Shown: in pieces, positions 1-7,353 of the stretch
Layout: every line of letters begins with the position of its first letter
How positions within the stretch are numbered: the stretch's first letter is position 1
Assembly (NCBI GenBank): GCA_030616425.1
Contig: JAUWXJ010000044.1
Location: forward strand, 1-12,811
Reading direction: 5' to 3'
DNA from: Desulfobacterales bacterium
GTDB taxonomy: Bacteria > Desulfobacterota > Desulfobacteria > Desulfobacterales > C00003060
Length of the DNA: 12,811 nt
Notes under the pieces: model-generated
Database searches by the model: none
What the model was told of the DNA's origin: nothing
The model's input: only the letters and a program-made list of their open reading frames with translations
Position numbers and translations under genes: made by a program

Positions 1-287
1 TTATTCCACATACCATGCTTTTCACAAGCAAACCCTTTATATTTCGTGTAAATATCGCTCCATAGGTAGCATTTTCCTTGTCGGAACAAAAGTGCAAAAC
101 TACAGGGCTCGACTTTTTTGTTGCGCGGCTCTTTGATCACAGGCGTGCCACAGGTCACGCTTTACCGTACCCGGCAGTTCCAGAGCGCACTCCTGGCTGT
201 CCTGGCTGGGTATGGCGGAGCAGGTATGCTGCTGGTCTGGAAAAGCGCTGGCCAAGCAGGTTTGTATCCCTACGGAGGACGAGCTTC

Positions 288-301
288 GATAAGAGATAAG
301 A
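288..301 (+). repeat. Two tandem copies of GATAAGA upstream of a promoter
   Basis: GATAAGA occurs twice back to back, followed by GAT, ending five bases before the -35 hexamer at 307. The placement would suit an activator site or an upstream element. With only two copies it could also be chance. Confidence 0.4.
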
Positions 302-306
302 GATCC

Positions 307-335
307 TTGACAAGGACGGAGACTTTATTTATAAT
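307..335 (+). promoter_or_regulatory. Consensus sigma-70 promoter for the signalling operon
   Basis: TTGACA at 307-312 and TATAAT at 330-335 are separated by exactly 17 bases, a perfect match to the housekeeping sigma-70 consensus at the optimal spacing. Transcription would start near 342 and give an untranslated leader of about 120 nt before the ATG at 462. It faces the HDOD-kinase gene, with no other gene start in between. Confidence 0.75.
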
Positions 336-357
336 AATGGGTTTAAAATTAGTTAGA

Positions 358-386
358 GCAGGCCTCAAGGGCGCAGAGGAGCCTGC
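358..386 (+). promoter_or_regulatory. Stem-loop in the 5' leader of the kinase operon
   Basis: GCAGGC (358-363) pairs with GCCTGC (381-386), and CTC (364-366) pairs with GAG (376-378). This gives nine base pairs with a two-base GA bulge and a nine-base loop. It sits just downstream of the predicted transcription start and about 75 bases before the start codon. No T-run follows, so it is not a terminator. I could not match it to a known riboswitch class. It may affect message stability or translation, or do nothing. Confidence 0.4.
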
Positions 387-461
387 AAAGATGATTGCAG
401 CAACCCAACTGCCTCAAATGGTGTCTGGTTCGCAGCAGTCGTACTCAAAATAGGATTTTTT

Positions 462-2636
462 ATGAAAACCGATTCCTCCCAATTTATTAACGGGATAGAT
501 ACTTCAAAGCACCTGCCCACCCTTCCCCATATCCTTCTGAAGTTGGTCGAGGCCTGCAAGGGTGAACCTGACACGATGAAGGAAATATCTCAAATTATCA
601 GCAAAGATACCGCCTTAAGCGCAAGGATTATTAGACTGGTCAATTCTGTCTATTATGGTCTGCCGAATAGAGTCACCAGTATCGATCACGCCCTGTTACT
701 CGTGGGCACTAATACTATTAAGAATATTGCTATTAGTGCTTCAATATACCAGGCCTTTAACCAGGCAGAGGATAGTTCTGTTATCTCCAGATTGAAACTA
801 TTTTGGCGCCACTCCCTTATGTGTGCAACCTTGTCGAAGCTTATAGCGAAAAAGATCTCCTACTCATCCCCTGACGAGGCATTCTTGTCCGGCCTTCTTC
901 ACGATATTGGCAAGTTAGTCTTATGGGTGAATTTTTCAAAAAAGGAGTATGCTGAAATTCTGGAGCCATATAGGAGCAAGCCGGATCTGCTTCTGGCAAG
1001 AGAAGCGCGGTTGGGAGCCAACCACTGCGAGGTGGGGGCCTGGATGATCAATCGGTGGAAGCTGCAGTCGTTTATTGCGGATGCGGTACGTTATCACCAT
1101 GAACCAGTACATAGAATCTTAGATGCGCTTCCTATGGTGAAGATTGTATTTGTAGCGAATGCATTGAGCTCAGAGATTGTTGAAGACACTGATGCCAACT
1201 TCAAGATAGCAAAAGAGATTTTTGGGTTTGCCCCGTCTGAAGTGGAAGAGTTGATATCACTGGCTGAGGAAGAGGTGAAACAGGTAGAAGAATTGCTCGA
1301 GATAGATGTAGAGCCTTTAGAGATATCTAGTGAATCAGTTTCAGAAAAGGATGCCGCAAAGCAGAAAGATCTCGTCCGGGCAGTCAGAGACATTTCTCTA
1401 CTTCAAGGTACGCTTGAAAATGTGTTGGAAGTCAATGGTGAAGAGTCCATACTGAAGGTTGTGATGCAAGGCCTTCAGATCTTGTTTGACGTTCACAGTA
1501 TACTCTTTTTCCTGTACGACCAGGAAAGAGATGCACTGGTTGGGAAAGATGGTGTGGGGTGTAGTCAAGATGTCCTGATGAACGAATTGGTCATTCCTGT
1601 GCAGAGGAAAAAGTGTCTTTTGGCAAAGTCTCTTTATGAGAGAAAACCTATAGACTCTTTCGGCCATCTGACAGAAGTCGAGCTTAGCATTATGGACGAC
1701 CAGATCATTCACTTGATTGGAAAAGAGGGCATGCTGTGCCTTCCCATGGTGGCCCACAGGGAGTTTGTTGGTGTGATAGTACTCGGTATTGATGAAGCAC
1801 GAGTCTCTCATCTGTCCGAGGAGATAAACCTCTTGACCATGTTTACCAACCAGGCAGCCTCAGCCGTGGATGCTGAAAATGTTAGACTAGCTCGGGCTAG
1901 CTCGATACAGTCTGAGCGCTTGACAGCTTCATCAGCTGTAGCCAGAAAAGTGGCTCACGAAGTAAGCAATCCCTTGGGAATTATTAAGAACTATCTCAAG
2001 ATTCTCGGGCTTAAATTGGCTAAGGATAGCCCCGCTCAAGAAGAAATAAAAATAATTAACGAAGAGATTGATCGTGTCTCCGCTATTGTTCGTGAGCTAT
2101 ATAGTTTTTCCAAACCCAGGGTACAACAGAAGGAGCTTGTTGACATAAATGCACTGATATCGGACCTTATCAAAATCACCCACGAATCCCTCCTGTTGCA
2201 GTCCGGTATTAGGGCCCACCTTAACCTGGAACCTTCCCTGCCGTCCATTATGACGGACAAAAACGGCTTAAAACAGGTCGTTATTAACCTTGTTAAGAAT
2301 GCGGTTGAGGCTATGCCAGAGGGGGGAAATCTTCATATCAATACTCAAGGTGTCTCCAATAGCCAGGGGAATAATCATAAAGAGGGCGCAAATAGGGATC
2401 AGCAATACGTGGAGATCACCATCAGGGATGAAGGCTCGGGAGTCCCCGATAGTGTTAAGCCGAGGCTGTTTGAGCCGTTTGTTAGTTCAAAGGGGGAGGG
2501 ACATGCCGGGCTAGGCTTGTCTATCGCCTACAGCATTATCAGGGAACTGAATGGAACCATGAGCTGTGAAAGTGACGAGACAACTGGAACAACTTTTAAG
2601 ATAGTTTTACCCACGGAGAAGGTCCAGACCTATTAG
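462..2636 (+). CDS. HDOD-GAF sensor histidine kinase
   Basis: A soluble sensor kinase of 724 residues, expected to autophosphorylate on histidine and pass the phosphate to a receiver, probably in the next gene. The start ATG follows AGGA (452-455) by six bases. An HDOD domain spans about residues 15-245 and keeps much of an HD metal site: HDIGK at 147-151, H188, and H212-H213 in YHHEP. A charged linker (about 255-305) leads to a GAF-like domain (about 325-475). The kinase core has phospho-acceptor H499 in VAHEVSNPLG, the N box NLVKNAVEAM (N613), the G1 box DEGSGVP (656-662) and the G2 box GLGLS (683-687). There is no signal peptide or membrane segment, so it senses cytoplasmic signals. HDOD-kinase fusions are known in delta-proteobacteria. 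The ligand is unknown. Confidence 0.9.
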   Translation: MKTDSSQFINGIDTSKHLPTLPHILLKLVEACKGEPDTMKEISQIISKDTALSARIIRLVNSVYYGLPNRVTSIDHALLLVGTNTIKNIAISASIYQAFNQAEDSSVISRLKLFWRHSLMCATLSKLIAKKISYSSPDEAFLSGLLHDIGKLVLWVNFSKKEYAEILEPYRSKPDLLLAREARLGANHCEVGAWMINRWKLQSFIADAVRYHHEPVHRILDALPMVKIVFVANALSSEIVEDTDANFKIAKEIFGFAPSEVEELISLAEEEVKQVEELLEIDVEPLEISSESVSEKDAAKQKDLVRAVRDISLLQGTLENVLEVNGEESILKVVMQGLQILFDVHSILFFLYDQERDALVGKDGVGCSQDVLMNELVIPVQRKKCLLAKSLYERKPIDSFGHLTEVELSIMDDQIIHLIGKEGMLCLPMVAHREFVGVIVLGIDEARVSHLSEEINLLTMFTNQAASAVDAENVRLARASSIQSERLTASSAVARKVAHEVSNPLGIIKNYLKILGLKLAKDSPAQEEIKIINEEIDRVSAIVRELYSFSKPRVQQKELVDINALISDLIKITHESLLLQSGIRAHLNLEPSLPSIMTDKNGLKQVVINLVKNAVEAMPEGGNLHINTQGVSNSQGNNHKEGANRDQQYVEITIRDEGSGVPDSVKPRLFEPFVSSKGEGHAGLGLSIAYSIIRELNGTMSCESDETTGTTFKIVLPTEKVQTY

Positions 2637-2642
2637 CTTTTT

Positions 2643-2655
2643 GGAGGTGGCAATG
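2643..2655 (+). promoter_or_regulatory. Ribosome binding site that sets the start of the hybrid kinase
   Basis: GGAGG (2643-2647) lies five bases before ATG at 2653. An in-frame TTG at 2641 would place this Shine-Dalgarno sequence inside the coding region, so ATG 2653 is the better start. Confidence 0.8.
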
Positions 2656-4596
2656 TCTTATATGCCTAAGGTCTTGATAATTGATGATGAACCCCGTATG
2701 TGCGACAGCCTGGATGTCTTGCTAAGTAGCCAGGGATATGAGACGCAAACAGGTTACAGCGGGAAAGAAGCAATAGAATGTCTTGCCAAGGATAGCTTTG
2801 ATCTAGTTCTACTAGACGTTGTTATGCCGGACATGACCGGCCACCAGATTATGGACTACATAAATAGCCAGGATCAAGAGACCTTGGTCATTGTTATGAC
2901 AGGGCATGCTTCTTTGGACTCAGCCGTGGAATCCTTGAGGAAAGGGGCCTACGATTATCTGCGAAAGCCCTTTGATTTTGAGCAACTTTTAAAAAGAGTG
3001 AGAAATGCTCTTGATCAGAGTAAGTTGAAAAAGGAACATGAACTTGTCACCGGAAAACTGGAGGTAACAGAAAAACGATACCAATATTTGGTCGATGCCT
3101 CTCCAGATATAATCTATACCCTCAATTGTGACGGGAGATTTACATTTATAAATAGTGCTGTTGAGTCTTTGCTTGGTTATAGGAGTAACGGGTTGATTGG
3201 TAAACACTACAGCTTCATTGTCTTTGAAGGCGATGTAGAGAAAGCCAGGCACCATTTTAATGAGAGGAGGACCGGGCTACGTAGTACTACGGGTGTGGAA
3301 TTAAGACTAAAAACTTCTCATAATGGGAATAACCCTGATGGATGTTTGACGGTGGAATTAAAGGCCATGGGGATGTACGATAAAGATGTTACCGAGCGAG
3401 ATAAGGAATTCATGGGAACTTATGGGGTGGCGAGAGATATAACCGACCGCAAACGCCTTGAAGCCCAGTTCCAGCAAGCCCAGAAGATGGAGGCCGTTGG
3501 AACCCTTGCTGGTGGCATTGCCCATGACTTTAACAACCTGCTTATGGGAATCGAGGGACGTTCCTCTTTGATGTCTCTTGATATCGATTCTGAGCATCCC
3601 CATTTTACTCATCTCAAAGGTATAGACGGTATGGTTAAGAGGGGCGCAGGTCTCACCAAACAACTTTTGGGTTTTGCCAGGGGCGGTAAGTACGAGGTGA
3701 GACCTACCGATCTAAACGAGCTTATCGAAAAGTCTTCTGAGATGTTCGGTCGTACCAAGAAGGAGGTCAGGATCCACAGAAAATACCAGAAGGATCTCCC
3801 GACGGCAGAAGTAGACCGGACACAGATCGAGCAGGTACTGCTAAACCTTTATGTGAATGCCTGGCAGGCCATGCCGGGGGGCGGGGACCTGTACATTCAA
3901 ACCGAAAATCTCACGCTTAATGAAAGGGATGTTAGTCCTTTTGGGGTAAGGCCTGGCAATTACGTGAAGGTATCCGTCACCGACACCGGCGTTGGCATGG
4001 ACGAAGAGACCCAGCAACACATCTTTGAGCCGTTCTTTACCACCAGGGAGATGGGCAGAGGGACAGGCCTCGGATTGGCTTCTGCTTACGGTATCATCAA
4101 AAATCATGGTGGCATCATAAACGCATACAGTAAAAAGGGTGAGGGGGCTACTTTTAATATTTACCTCCCCGCCTCGCAAAGGGAGGTTACAACAAAAGAA
4201 AAGAAGCTGGCTGACGAGATCTTGAAGGGCACAGAGACTGTTCTTCTCGTAGACGATGAGGATATGATTCTTGACGTTGGCCAGGAGATGCTAACAGCAA
4301 TGGGCTACAAGGTCTTGGTGGCCAGAAGCGGCAAAGAAGCCATAGAGCTCTACGAGAAAAATAAAGACCAGATTGATATCATCATCCTGGATATGATCAT
4401 GCCGGATGTGAGTGGCGGTGATGTCTATGACAGACTCAAGGAGATCAATCCGAACATAAGGGTGCTGCTCTCAAGCGGATACAGTATAAGTGGGCAGGCG
4501 AATGAGATACTAAAGCGTGGTTGTGACGGCTTTATTCAGAAGCCCTTCAATATTAGTCGGCTGTCTCAAGGGATAAGAAAGATCCTTGACAGTTGA
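2653..4596 (+). CDS. Hybrid REC-PAS-histidine kinase-REC protein
   Basis: A cytoplasmic hybrid signalling protein of 647 residues, starting 16 bases after the HDOD kinase and so almost certainly co-transcribed. The N-terminal receiver (about 5-120) has D11/D12, phospho-acceptor D55 in LLDVVMP, T83 and K105-P. A PAS domain (about 141-265) follows. The kinase has acceptor H291 in GGIAHDFNN, an N box around N402 (NLYVNAWQAM), G1 DTGVGM (444-449) and G2 GTGLGLA (470-476). The second receiver (about 528-645) has D534/D535, acceptor D580 in ILDMIMPD, S607-S608 and K630-P. The first receiver is the natural target of the upstream kinase. The second would take phosphate from H291. There is no HPt or DNA-binding output domain, so the final target lies outside this window. 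Confidence 0.9.
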   Translation: MSYMPKVLIIDDEPRMCDSLDVLLSSQGYETQTGYSGKEAIECLAKDSFDLVLLDVVMPDMTGHQIMDYINSQDQETLVIVMTGHASLDSAVESLRKGAYDYLRKPFDFEQLLKRVRNALDQSKLKKEHELVTGKLEVTEKRYQYLVDASPDIIYTLNCDGRFTFINSAVESLLGYRSNGLIGKHYSFIVFEGDVEKARHHFNERRTGLRSTTGVELRLKTSHNGNNPDGCLTVELKAMGMYDKDVTERDKEFMGTYGVARDITDRKRLEAQFQQAQKMEAVGTLAGGIAHDFNNLLMGIEGRSSLMSLDIDSEHPHFTHLKGIDGMVKRGAGLTKQLLGFARGGKYEVRPTDLNELIEKSSEMFGRTKKEVRIHRKYQKDLPTAEVDRTQIEQVLLNLYVNAWQAMPGGGDLYIQTENLTLNERDVSPFGVRPGNYVKVSVTDTGVGMDEETQQHIFEPFFTTREMGRGTGLGLASAYGIIKNHGGIINAYSKKGEGATFNIYLPASQREVTTKEKKLADEILKGTETVLLVDDEDMILDVGQEMLTAMGYKVLVARSGKEAIELYEKNKDQIDIIILDMIMPDVSGGDVYDRLKEINPNIRVLLSSGYSISGQANEILKRGCDGFIQKPFNISRLSQGIRKILDS

Positions 4597-4649
4597 GAGA
4601 ACTCCAATACTCCATTGTTCCATCCTGTTCCTCCGCTCTAAAAGATTGC

Positions 4650-4670
4650 GACAGATTTGACCTGTCTTTT
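4650..4670 (+). terminator. Weak stem-loop followed by T-run after the hybrid kinase
   Basis: GACAG (4650-4654) pairs with CTGTC (4662-4666), with a seven-base loop, and TTTT follows. Five base pairs and four T residues make this a marginal intrinsic terminator. It fits the end of the signalling operon, but read-through into the hydrolase gene at 4695 is plausible. Confidence 0.3.
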
Positions 4671-4694
4671 CATCTTTAAACTCCGAGGAGATAA

Positions 4695-5645
4695 GTGGGA
4701 AATCTAAATAAGCAGCAATTGCTGGACAGATTCCTGGGATCGGCCCTCGGGACCTTTGTAGGGGACGCCCTGGGTGAGCCTGTGGAAGGTTGGCCTCACA
4801 AGGCGATCTACAGTCGGTTCGGGTTCCTTGATACCATGATCCGGGAGCAAGGGCGTTACACGGATGATACGCAGATGATGATAGGGATCTTGGAAACCCT
4901 GATGGAAAAAGGAGCGTTTGATCCTGGGCTATGTGCCCATAAATTTCAGGAAAACTTTGATCCACGTCGTGGCTACGGCCGACGCATATTTGGCGTTGTT
5001 GAGAGGATCAGGCAGGGTATCCCCTGGGACCAGGTAGGCACAGACAGTTTTGGCAATGGCGGGGCCATGAGGATAGCCCCTATCGGTTGTTTTTATTATC
5101 GTGACCTACAAGCCGTCAAAGAGAACGCTATCCTCAGTGCCCGCATCACGCACAACCACCCGGAGGGGTTGGCCGGCGCAGTGGCGCAGGCCACGGCAGT
5201 GGGGCTGGCGTTTCAGTACGGCCTGTCAGATGAACCTATTGAGCTGGATAGATTCTTGGACAGGATCACAGCCCAGGTGATTGACACAGACAAGAGGTTT
5301 GGGGAATACCTGGATGATATCAAATCGATATCAAGGGGTTCCATGCTTGAGGTGATTGAGGCAATCACAGGCCGATATGGACTAAGTCTAAGGGCCATCG
5401 AGTCCGTGCCGGCAGCCATTGGAGCCTTTGTGTTGACTGATAGCTTCAGGGATGCGGTCGTCTTAGCTGTTAACCTGGGTGGAGATACCGACACAATCGG
5501 AGCCATGGCAGGTGCTGTGGCAGGTGCCTACTACGGCTATGGCCAGATACCGAAAGAGTGGCTTAACCATCTGGAAAACGGAGCGAAGGGGCGCGATTAT
5601 GTGATCAATTGTGTAAAGCATATTGTTTCGTGGAAATCGAATTGA
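4695..5645 (+). CDS. ADP-ribosylglycohydrolase family protein, ARH3-like
   Basis: A 316-residue member of the DraG/ARH family, metal-dependent hydrolases that remove ADP-ribose from proteins or small acceptors. The GTG start is preceded by GAGGAG (4685-4690) at four bases. Family motifs are all present: GDALGEP (23-29), the metal-binding YTDDTQM (55-61), GNGGAMR (120-126), ITHNHPEG (151-158) and the second metal cluster LGGDTDTIGAMAGA (261-274). From memory, RRGYG, GNGGAMR, the ESVP segment (236-239) and GGDTDT...AGAYYG resemble human ARH3 more than DraG of nitrogen fixers, so O-linked (serine) ADP-ribose or O-acetyl-ADP-ribose could be the substrate. No nitrogenase or ADP-ribosyltransferase gene is nearby. 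It lies 98 bases after the hybrid kinase. The family is certain; the substrate is inferred. Confidence 0.9.
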   Translation: MGNLNKQQLLDRFLGSALGTFVGDALGEPVEGWPHKAIYSRFGFLDTMIREQGRYTDDTQMMIGILETLMEKGAFDPGLCAHKFQENFDPRRGYGRRIFGVVERIRQGIPWDQVGTDSFGNGGAMRIAPIGCFYYRDLQAVKENAILSARITHNHPEGLAGAVAQATAVGLAFQYGLSDEPIELDRFLDRITAQVIDTDKRFGEYLDDIKSISRGSMLEVIEAITGRYGLSLRAIESVPAAIGAFVLTDSFRDAVVLAVNLGGDTDTIGAMAGAVAGAYYGYGQIPKEWLNHLENGAKGRDYVINCVKHIVSWKSN

Positions 5646-5665
5646 GTTATCACAGCAGGATAATA

Positions 5666-5683
5666 CCAGTGCCTTAGTGCTGG
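5666..5683. other. Short stem-loop after the ADP-ribosylglycohydrolase
   Basis: CCAGTGC (5666-5672) pairs with GTGCTGG (5677-5683) around a CTTA loop, with two G-T wobbles. No T-run follows on either strand. It may protect the 3' end of the message. It is weak evidence for termination. Confidence 0.3.
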
Positions 5684-5720
5684 CGCTAGAGTTCATGAGA
5701 TGATATTATACACAACGACA

Positions 5721-5749
5721 TTTTTGTTGGTACACAGGTTTGCTATAGC
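5721..5749 (+). promoter_or_regulatory. Possible extended -10 promoter for the GDP-mannose genes
   Basis: TATAGC at 5744-5749 is preceded by TG one base upstream (TGC then TATAGC), matching the extended -10 form. The matching -35 position holds only TTTTTG (5721-5726). Transcription would start near 5756, about 30 bases before the cupin ATG. This is a weak match. Confidence 0.3.
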
Positions 5750-5785
5750 CAAGCTTGCATTAAAGATTGAGCAAGGTGATCTTTT

Positions 5786-6139
5786 ATGACCGCAGACAAG
5801 GAAGAAGACCATCGTCCATGGGGCTATTACCAGATCCTTGCGGATGAGCCGGGCTACAAAGCCAAGAGAATCGTTGTTTATCCTGGCAAGCGGTTGAGTC
5901 TCCAGCGACACCGCCACCGGGCGGAACACTGGTACATACTGAATGGAGAAGCAACCGTGACACGGGATGATGAAGAGCTGCACCTCAAAGCCGGCCAATC
6001 GGTTGATATTCCTCAGGGTTCAGTCCACCGCGTCATGAACCCTGGAGCCGAGAATATGGCGTTTGTTGAGATCCAGACCGGTGATTATTTTGGTGAGGAT
6101 GATATCGAGCGGCTGGAGGACGACTTCGGACGAATATGA
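5786..6139 (+). CDS. Stand-alone mannose-6-phosphate isomerase type II cupin
   Basis: A 117-residue single-domain cupin matching the C-terminal isomerase domain of ManC/AlgA-type bifunctional enzymes, which interconvert fructose-6-phosphate and mannose-6-phosphate. Diagnostic features are PWG (11-13), the metal-binding segment LSLQRHRHRAEHW (37-49, with H42, H44, E47 and H48), the later metal histidine H81 in IPQGSVHRVMNPG, and the terminal YFGEDDIERLEDDFGR typical of this subfamily. AAGGTGA (5773-5779) sits six bases before the ATG. Its stop overlaps an ATG in frame with the guanylyltransferase (ATGA at 6136-6139), so the two are translationally coupled or nearly so. Isomerase activity for such short stand-alone cupins is inferred. 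Some may act with the partner enzyme or on other sugars. Confidence 0.82.
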   Translation: MTADKEEDHRPWGYYQILADEPGYKAKRIVVYPGKRLSLQRHRHRAEHWYILNGEATVTRDDEELHLKAGQSVDIPQGSVHRVMNPGAENMAFVEIQTGDYFGEDDIERLEDDFGRI

Positions 6140-6140
6140 C

Positions 6141-6156
6141 AGGAAGCTTGAGCATG
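6141..6156 (+). promoter_or_regulatory. Ribosome binding site for the guanylyltransferase
   Basis: AGGAAG (6141-6146) lies seven bases before ATG at 6154. The alternative ATG at 6136, which overlaps the cupin stop as ATGA, has its nearest purine-rich motif about 15 bases upstream. Both starts keep the catalytic N-terminus intact. Confidence 0.55.
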
Positions 6157-7233
6157 AAGGAAGAAAACTTGAATTTGGTTGTGGTTATCATGGCCGGAGG
6201 GGCGGGAACAAGGTTCTGGCCATTGAGCACGGAAGAAAGACCAAAGCAGTTTCTTGACCTGTTCGGCGACCGCACCTTATTGCAAAAGAGCTTTGATCGC
6301 GTCTCAAACCTTGTGCCTCTTGAGCGGATACTGGTTTTAACCAATGCGGCCTTTGTCTCTATCGTAAAGGGGCAGCTTCCCCAAATTCCGGTTGAAAATA
6401 TTATCGGGGAACCCATAAGGCGCGATACTGCTGCTGCCGTGGGTCTTGCTGCGGTGCTATGTCGCAGACGTTTTGGCAACCCGGTCATGGCAATACTGAC
6501 CGCGGATCACCTGATTGAACCTGTTTCCGTATTTCAGAAAACCTTGCTTTCAGCTGTGAGCCGGGCAGCCGATAGTAATGTTCTATATACCTTCGGCATT
6601 GAGCCGACCCATCCGGCTACAGGGTATGGGTACCTGGAACGAGGTTTGCAGATTGACGATGAGGACGGGATCAAATACTTTCAGCTCCTGCGATTTAAGG
6701 AAAAGCCGGATCTGGAAACAGCCCGCCAGTATGTCGAGTCGGGCAGATTCTACTGGAACTCCGGCATGTTCGTCTGGACCGCAGATGCCATCTTGAAAGA
6801 GATAGAGACGCACCTGCCAGACCATGCTAAAGCCTTTTCCCGTTTGACTACCCTTGATGGGACGCCAGAGTGGGATCATGCCCTCCAGGTGGCTTTCGAA
6901 TCGCTTCAAGCTATCTCGATAGACTTTGGTGTGATGGAGAAGGCACAAAATGTGTGTTGTGTGGCATCCAAGTTTTCCTGGAGTGATGTGGGTGAATGGA
7001 TGGCACTGAAACGTTGCCTGTCTAAGGATGAAACAGGGAACTACTGTAGAGGAAATGTTATGATGCTGGATGCAACAGATAACCTGGTCTTTTGCGAGGA
7101 CCCCAAGGAGACCATGGTTCTGATCGGGATCAAAGACCTCGTGATCGTGCGGGCAGGATCGAGGACACTGATTACTCACAAGGATCGCACGGAGGACCTA
7201 AAAAAGCTTGTTCAGGCTATGGAAAACGAATAG
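6154..7233 (+). CDS. manC: Mannose-1-phosphate guanylyltransferase
   Basis: Makes GDP-mannose from mannose-1-phosphate and GTP in the cytoplasm, supplying mannose, fucose or rhamnose-type sugars for surface polysaccharide. The 359-residue protein opens with the nucleotidyltransferase signature MAGGAGTRFWPLST (about 13-26) followed by PKQF. It continues with LTADHLI (about 115-121), the sugar-binding FKEKPD (about 181-186), YWNSGMFVW (about 200-208), DFGVMEK (about 257-263) and SWSDVGEW (about 275-282). This is the ManC family fold without the C-terminal isomerase cupin. That activity is encoded by the preceding gene, so the usual fusion is split and its order reversed. The start chosen is ATG 6154 because of its ribosome binding site; ATG 6136 would add six residues. 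No clear terminator follows. Confidence 0.93.
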   Translation: MKEENLNLVVVIMAGGAGTRFWPLSTEERPKQFLDLFGDRTLLQKSFDRVSNLVPLERILVLTNAAFVSIVKGQLPQIPVENIIGEPIRRDTAAAVGLAAVLCRRRFGNPVMAILTADHLIEPVSVFQKTLLSAVSRAADSNVLYTFGIEPTHPATGYGYLERGLQIDDEDGIKYFQLLRFKEKPDLETARQYVESGRFYWNSGMFVWTADAILKEIETHLPDHAKAFSRLTTLDGTPEWDHALQVAFESLQAISIDFGVMEKAQNVCCVASKFSWSDVGEWMALKRCLSKDETGNYCRGNVMMLDATDNLVFCEDPKETMVLIGIKDLVIVRAGSRTLITHKDRTEDLKKLVQAMENE

Positions 7234-7263
7234 GGAAGGTCATTTGTTAGCTTGGAGAGCCTG

Positions 7264-7293
7264 TTGACATTTTCAACGTCGATCTGATAGAAT
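7264..7293 (+). promoter_or_regulatory. Sigma-70 promoter for the universal stress protein
   Basis: TTGACA (7264-7269) and TAGAAT (7288-7293) are separated by 18 bases, giving 11 of 12 consensus positions. The predicted transcript begins near 7300, about 54 bases before the usp ATG. The stress gene therefore has its own transcription start rather than depending on manC. Confidence 0.65.
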
Positions 7294-7353
7294 ACTTAAA
7301 CAAGTGGTCTCAGAGATTCTTATTGGGGATGGCTTGATGAAAGGAGGAGAAAG

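Larger units (their letters stand above)
1..461. other. Left-end region without a supportable gene
   Basis: No reading frame here has a recognisable product. Two overlapping plus-strand frames (about 78-299 and 118-453) are short, lack a good ribosome binding site and resemble no family I know. Bases 120-290 are visibly richer in G and C than the flanks. A third-frame stretch ending near 292 reads like ordinary protein (it includes LAKQVCIPTEDELR before a stop) but has no start, so it may be a decayed gene end. What can be supported is regulatory: the promoter at 307-335, the repeat at 288-301 and the leader stem-loop at 358-386, all serving the kinase gene at 462. Confidence 0.55.

Noticed and set aside
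1..110. A minus-strand frame open to the left edge, with a natural-looking composition (for example KGFACEKHGMW).
   Set aside because: It is under 40 codons in the window, has no start with a ribosome binding site and matches no family I recognise. Sequence to the left is needed.
60..175. Fragments recalling a cyclic-di-GMP (GEMM-I) riboswitch, such as GTGCAAAACTACAGGGC and a later GTGCCACAGGTCACG.
   Set aside because: The required upstream GGCAAACC-type segment and tetraloop hairpin are absent at the right distance, and the promoter for the downstream gene lies after this region. An Infernal search with RF01051 would settle it.
78..453. Two overlapping plus-strand frames of 73 and 111 codons before the first kinase gene.
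   Set aside because: They overlap each other in different frames, have no ribosome binding site and run across the promoter and leader of the next gene.
4510..4965. A 151-codon minus-strand frame across the gap between the hybrid kinase and the hydrolase.
   Set aside because: It overlaps two well-supported plus-strand genes and has no recognisable domain. It is a shadow frame.
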